DNA from: an uncultured Clostridium sp.
GTDB lineage: Bacteria > Bacillota > Clostridia > TANB77 > CAG-508
NCBI GenBank assembly: GCA_946497905.1
Contig: CAMMMI010000033.1
Location: 1 to 17,465 of the forward strand
Direction of reading: 5' to 3'
DNA length: 17,465 nt
Positions 13,756-17,465 of the stretch are shown in pieces; position 1 is the stretch's first letter; each line of letters opens with the position of its first letter. The notes beneath the pieces are model-generated. The model saw only the letters and a program-made list of their open reading frames with translations, made no database searches and was not told the DNA's origin. Position numbers and translations under genes: made by a program.

Positions 13756-16700
13756 TTGGCAAAAGAACTAACAAGAAAAGAAAAACAAATAACAGAGTTA
13801 TATATTGAAACAATAAAAGATGTAGGAAAAAATGCAGACAACTGGATTTCGTTTTTAAAAAGAGCAAGTTATAATTATAAATATAAATTTGATGAACAAA
13901 TATTGATTTATGCACAAAAACCAGACGCAGTAGCTTGTGCAGAAACAACAATATGGAATAAAAAATTAAAAAGATGGGTTAATAAAGGAGCAAAAGGAAT
14001 TGCTTTAATAACAGAAAAAGAAGGAGAATTAGGACTACGATTTGTTTTTGATGTATCAGATACAAACATCAATGTATATGGTAGAAAATTAAAATTGTGG
14101 AAAGTAGAAGAAAAATATACAGAAGATATAATAGAGACATTAGAAGATAGATTCGGAACAATGGAAGATAAAAGTAATTTGCCATTTGCAATAATATCCA
14201 CAGTTTATAATCATATTGTGGATAATATGCAAGATTATTTGGAAGAATTAAAAAATGTAACAACAAATAGCAAGTTAGAAAAATTAGGACAAGAAGAATT
14301 AGAAAATAGTTTTTTAGAAATCTTAATATATAGTACCATTGCAGTAACAATGTCAAGATGTGGTTTAGATGTGAATGAATACATAAGAAAAGACTGTTTT
14401 AAGGAAATTGAAAATTTTAATACTTTTGAAACTATGTCTATATTAGGAACAGCAACAAGAGATTTTTCAAAAGAAATATTACTTGAAATATCAAAGACAG
14501 TAATAAATCTAGAAAAGCAAGAAAAAAATAAAAATTACACATTTGAGAAATTAAAACAAAATATCTATAATAAAGAAAATGAGAAAGGAAGTGTTGAAAA
14601 TGAAAATAACTTACAGTCAGAAAGGGAATCATCTAATACCAGACTTGATAATAGAGAAAACAAACAAGAAAGTAGAACTAGGAAGATTAGCAAAAATGAG
14701 GCTAGCATACCTAAAACAGAACAAGAGAGGAACATACACAATGCTAGTAGGGAGCAACAAATTAACAGACCACTTGATACAAATACAGGAAATAGCGAAC
14801 AAGAGAATAGCAGAGATAGTGAAAAAAATGAAGAAAAAATATGGAATAACAGAGGAATTGAAAGCGAACAATCAAATGGAATGGGTAGCACAGATGAACA
14901 ACATTCAAGCGACAGCAGAACAGATAGTAATAAGGGAGATAATATACAATTAGAAGAAACACAAACCGAAAAAGAGGCAGAAAATGCTTCTTTTTTTGAT
15001 GATGGTAATTATACCTTTATGGTAGGAGATACAATATATCTAGGATTACAAGACTTTACTATTTTAAGTATAAATAATGGTAAAATGACAATATATGATA
15101 ATCAATTTCCATTAGACCAAAGAACAGTTGTAATAAAAGATATAATGCAAAAGATAGCAGAAAACCCTATGAATGATTATTTGAAAGATAGAGAAATACC
15201 AGAAATAGAGCAAAAAGAAGAAAATATATTTAATAGTTGGTTAGATACATTTATAGAGGAAAAAGGAATTGATTTAGGACAAATTTTAGAGGTAAAAACA
15301 GATAAAAACACACATTATTTTGAAGTTGGAAATATTATTGAAAATATAAAAGCTACAACACCAAAAGAACAAGAAGAAATTAAAAATATGATAATAAAAA
15401 TAGACTTCTATAATGGAGATGTAGTTGATTATTTCAAACATTTAGCACAGGCATTAGCACAAAATTATGAGCAACAAATGAAAATAGAAGAAAAAACGGA
15501 AGAAAACGAAGAACAAGAGTATGTTGTAGAAAAGATAGTTAAGAAAAATAATAACATTGAATATTTTGACTTGCACCCTGAAATACCATCTGAAGAAAGA
15601 AATAATTTCAAGATTACAGATGATAATTTAGGTGTTGGAACACTAAAAGAAAAATATAAGAATAACATTGAGGCAATAAAAGTATTAAAATTATGCGAAG
15701 AACAAAATAGATATGCTACTCCAGAAGAACAAGAAATTCTTTCAAGGTATGTAGGTTGGGGAGGCTTAAAATCAGCATTTGACGAACAAAACGAAAATTG
15801 GACAAATGAATATATAGAACTTAAAGGAATACTTACAGAAGATGAATATAAAAATGCAAGAGCGTCTAGTGTAACAGCATATTATACTCCACCAGTAGTT
15901 ATAAGAAATATTTATAAAGCACTACAAAATATGGGGCTAAAACAAGCAAATATTTTAGAGCCAGCGTGTGGTATTGGTAACTTTTTTGGTATGTTACCAG
16001 AAAAATTAAATAATTGTCAGATGTATGGTGTAGAATTAGACAGCATTTCTGGAAAAATTGCACAACAGTTATATCAAAAGTCAACAATAGCAATTCAACC
16101 ATATGAAAAAACTAATATACCAGATAATTTCTTCGACATAGCAGTCGGAAATGTGCCTTTTGATGAATTTAAACCTAATGACAGAAGATATAATAAAAAT
16201 AAATTTGTATTACACGATTATTTCTTTGCAAAGACATTAGATAAAGTTCGCCCACGGTGGAATTATTGCTTTTGTAACGAGCAAGGGAACAATGGATAAG
16301 GAAAATACCAGTGTTAGAAAATACTTGTGTCAAAGAGCAGAATTAGTTGGAGTAATAAGACTACCAGATAATACATTTAAGAATAATGCAGGAACAGAAG
16401 TAACATCAGATATTATCTTTTTTAAGAAAAGGGATAAAATAACAGACATTGAGGAGGACTGGGTAAACCTTGATACAGCAGAAAATGGAATAAAAATGAA
16501 TAAATATTTTGTAGATAATCCTAATATGATTATGGGACAAATGGTAATGGAAAGCACCAGATTTGAAGAAAGTTCGGCTTGTAAAATGATAGAAGGTAGT
16601 GATTTAGATTATATGCTTTCAAATGCTATATCTAATATACAAGCTGAAATAGAGGAATATGATTTAGACGAACTTTTAGATGATGAAGATAATTCTATTC

Positions 16701-17465
16701 CAGCTGATCCAACAGTAAAAAATTATTCTTACGCAATAAAAGACAATAAAGTATATTATAGAGAAAATAGCAGAATGTATGAAAAAGATTATCCAGAAAC
16801 AAAACAAAATCGTATAAAAGGTATGGTAGAAATAAGAGATAGTGTTAGACAACTTATAGAATTACAAGTAGAGGATAGTGCAGACAATGAAATACAATTA
16901 GAGCAAGATAGATTAAATAGGTTATATGATAACTTTGTAAAAAAATATGGAAGAATTAACAGCAGAGGAAATAATCAAGCATTTTCCGAAGATAGTAGTT
17001 ATTATCTTCTATGCTCATTAGAAATTTTAGATTCAAAAGGTAATTTTATAAGAAAAGCAGATATGTTTTCAAAAAGAACCATTAAACCTAAAAAAGAAAT
17101 AACAAAAGTAGATACAGCAAATGAAGCTCTTATTGTTTCGCTAACAGAAAAAGCAAGAATTGATATGGAATTTATGCAATCAATTACAGACAAAACAGAA
17201 GAAGAACTGGTAAAAGAATTAGAAGGGCAAATATTTAGATTATCAGACACACCACCTGAAGAAAGAAAGTATGTAACAGCAGATGAATATCTTTCTGGAA
17301 ATGTTAGAGAAAAATTGAATATAGCAAGAAGAATAGCAGAGCATAATCCAGAATTTGAAATAAATATTAGAGAACTTGAAAAAGTAATACCAGAAGATAT
17401 AAAAGCAAGTGAAATAGTTGCTAAACTAGGTGCTACTTGGATACCAGAAAAATATATAGAAGAAT
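13756..17465 (+). CDS. Giant ArdC-like/N6-DNA-methyltransferase (SNF2-helicase type) protein, partial, one apparent +1 frameshift at CGG
   Basis: TTG 13756 is preceded by AAGGAGG. The frame is open at the right edge; about 1,236 residues are visible once the C at 16255 is skipped. The N-terminus (about 1-110) is ArdC/LtrC-like, with WISFLKRASYNYKYKFDEQI and then WNKKLKRWVNKGAKGIAL. Residues about 265-400 are hydrophilic and disordered. A DNA N6-methyltransferase domain follows: motif I ILEPACGIGNFFGMLPE at about 733-749 and NVPF (variant of NPPF/Y) at about 799-802, then KVRPGGIIAFVTSKGTMDK across the shift (Gly834). Homologues in Tn1549-type elements continue into an SNF2-like helicase, here beyond the window. 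They are thought to protect or process incoming element DNA. Read literally the protein ends at 847 aa. The tnpV-like gene is overprinted on its disordered segment. Confidence 0.88.
14600..14953 (+). CDS. tnpV: TnpV-family transposon protein, overprinted inside the ArdC/methyltransferase gene
   Basis: In the +1 frame relative to the host gene, ATG 14600 (AAAGGAAG about 9 nt upstream) encodes 117 aa. It starts MKITYSQKGNHLIPDLIIE and contains RLAYLKQNKRGTYTMLVGSN then KLTDHLIQIQEIANKRIAEI. It ends KANNQMEWVAQMNNIQATAE followed by QIVIREIIYN. The 'MKITY...G.YLIP.L', 'R..YL...R...Y..LL..GKL' and 'N.MEWV..MNNI....EIV..EIIY' pattern is, as I know it, that of the TnpV proteins of Tn4451-type elements, at normal length. 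In the other frame the same DNA gives a low-complexity, polar, probably disordered stretch (residues about 281-399), so the constraint seems to be on TnpV. The function of TnpV is not known. An alternative start at 14579 is less likely. Confidence 0.8.
   Translation: MKITYSQKGNHLIPDLIIEKTNKKVELGRLAKMRLAYLKQNKRGTYTMLVGSNKLTDHLIQIQEIANKRIAEIVKKMKKKYGITEELKANNQMEWVAQMNNIQATAEQIVIREIIYN
16255..16258 (+). other. CGGT recoding site 8 (methyltransferase Gly834)
   Basis: CCA is followed by in-frame CGG; skipping C gives VRPGGIIAFVTSKGTMDK, a standard post-motif-IV segment, and the frame then stays open to the window end. Confidence 0.9.

Noticed and set aside
13400..13951. 183-aa minus-strand ORF, and other long minus-strand ORFs
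   Set aside because: They are antisense to well-supported genes, are rich in Phe/Leu/Ile from complementing Lys/Glu codons, and lack ribosome binding sites.
1669..16577. Other CGG trinucleotides, e.g. near 1669, 6052, 8288, 10950, 14154, 15497, 16146 and 16575
   Set aside because: All are out of phase (GAC-GGA, TTC-GGA, ACG-GAA, TCG-GCT and similar) and the frames are intact; none is a CGG codon.
5882..17465. Treating the five broken genes as ordinary pseudogenes
   Set aside because: All eight lesions are identical in kind and codon phase, with no stops, deletions or other indels. Random decay would not give this.
5882..17465. Classic prfB-like +1 frameshifting with an internal Shine-Dalgarno and a slippery codon before a stop
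   Set aside because: No stop codon in the A site, no shared slippery codon, and no consistent upstream Shine-Dalgarno-like stretch at the sites.
1..17465. CRISPR arrays, tRNA or rRNA genes
   Set aside because: No regularly spaced repeats and no tRNA cloverleaf or rRNA-like GC-richer stretch was seen on reading; the only tandem repeat is the 12-bp coding one.

Overview
This is a very AT-rich window from a low-GC Bacillota, most likely a gut-type member of the Clostridia. That reading rests on base composition, strong AAGGAGG-type ribosome binding sites, TTG/GTG starts and the families present. Most of it is accessory DNA. From about 5.4 kb to the right edge it looks like part of an integrative conjugative element of the Tn1549/Tn4451/Tn5397 kind.

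Layout. 1-837: two overlapping conserved genes of unknown function, the first cut by the window edge. 838-1386: no intact gene, a RhuM remnant and a promoter. 1387-5248: three apparently intact cargo-like genes: an AlbA/Schlafen-type ATP-binding regulator, a SAM-dependent O-methyltransferase, and a peptidase-C45-type Ntn acyltransferase/hydrolase. 5249-7490: recombinase module, with a terminator, a 122-nt nested inverted repeat, a 39-codon ORF, a second RNA-like hairpin and a large serine recombinase of the TndX/TnpX type. 7502-7729: a small convergent gene with a near-consensus promoter. 7730-8159: non-coding, possibly an element boundary. 8160-10302: a 105-aa protein, then ParA and ParB, which overlap by 44 nt. 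10303-10725: a hairpin, a 40-aa membrane peptide, and a promoter followed at once by a terminator. 10726-13428: a 899-aa wall-anchored thioester/CnaB adhesin. 13497-17465: a 72-aa protein and a giant ArdC-like/N6-methyltransferase/SNF2-type protein (open at the edge), with a TnpV-family gene overprinted in another frame.

Main observation. Five large element genes (recombinase, ParA, ParB, adhesin, ArdC/methyltransferase protein) each appear frameshifted, eight shifts in all. Every shift is the same event: one extra C directly in front of an in-frame glycine codon, so GGA/GGT reads CGGA/CGGT. Skipping that C restores full-length, family-matching proteins every time. By hand scan, these eight are the only in-frame CGG codons among roughly five thousand codons here; CGG is never used as arginine, while AGA, AGG, CGA, CGC and CGT are. 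There are no in-frame stops and no other indels. This suggests either systematic +1 recoding at CGG (a CGGN 'four-base glycine', or a hop at an unassigned codon) or a very specific sequencing/assembly artefact. Ordinary gene decay is a poor fit. If it is recoding, the element can only be expressed in hosts able to decode it.
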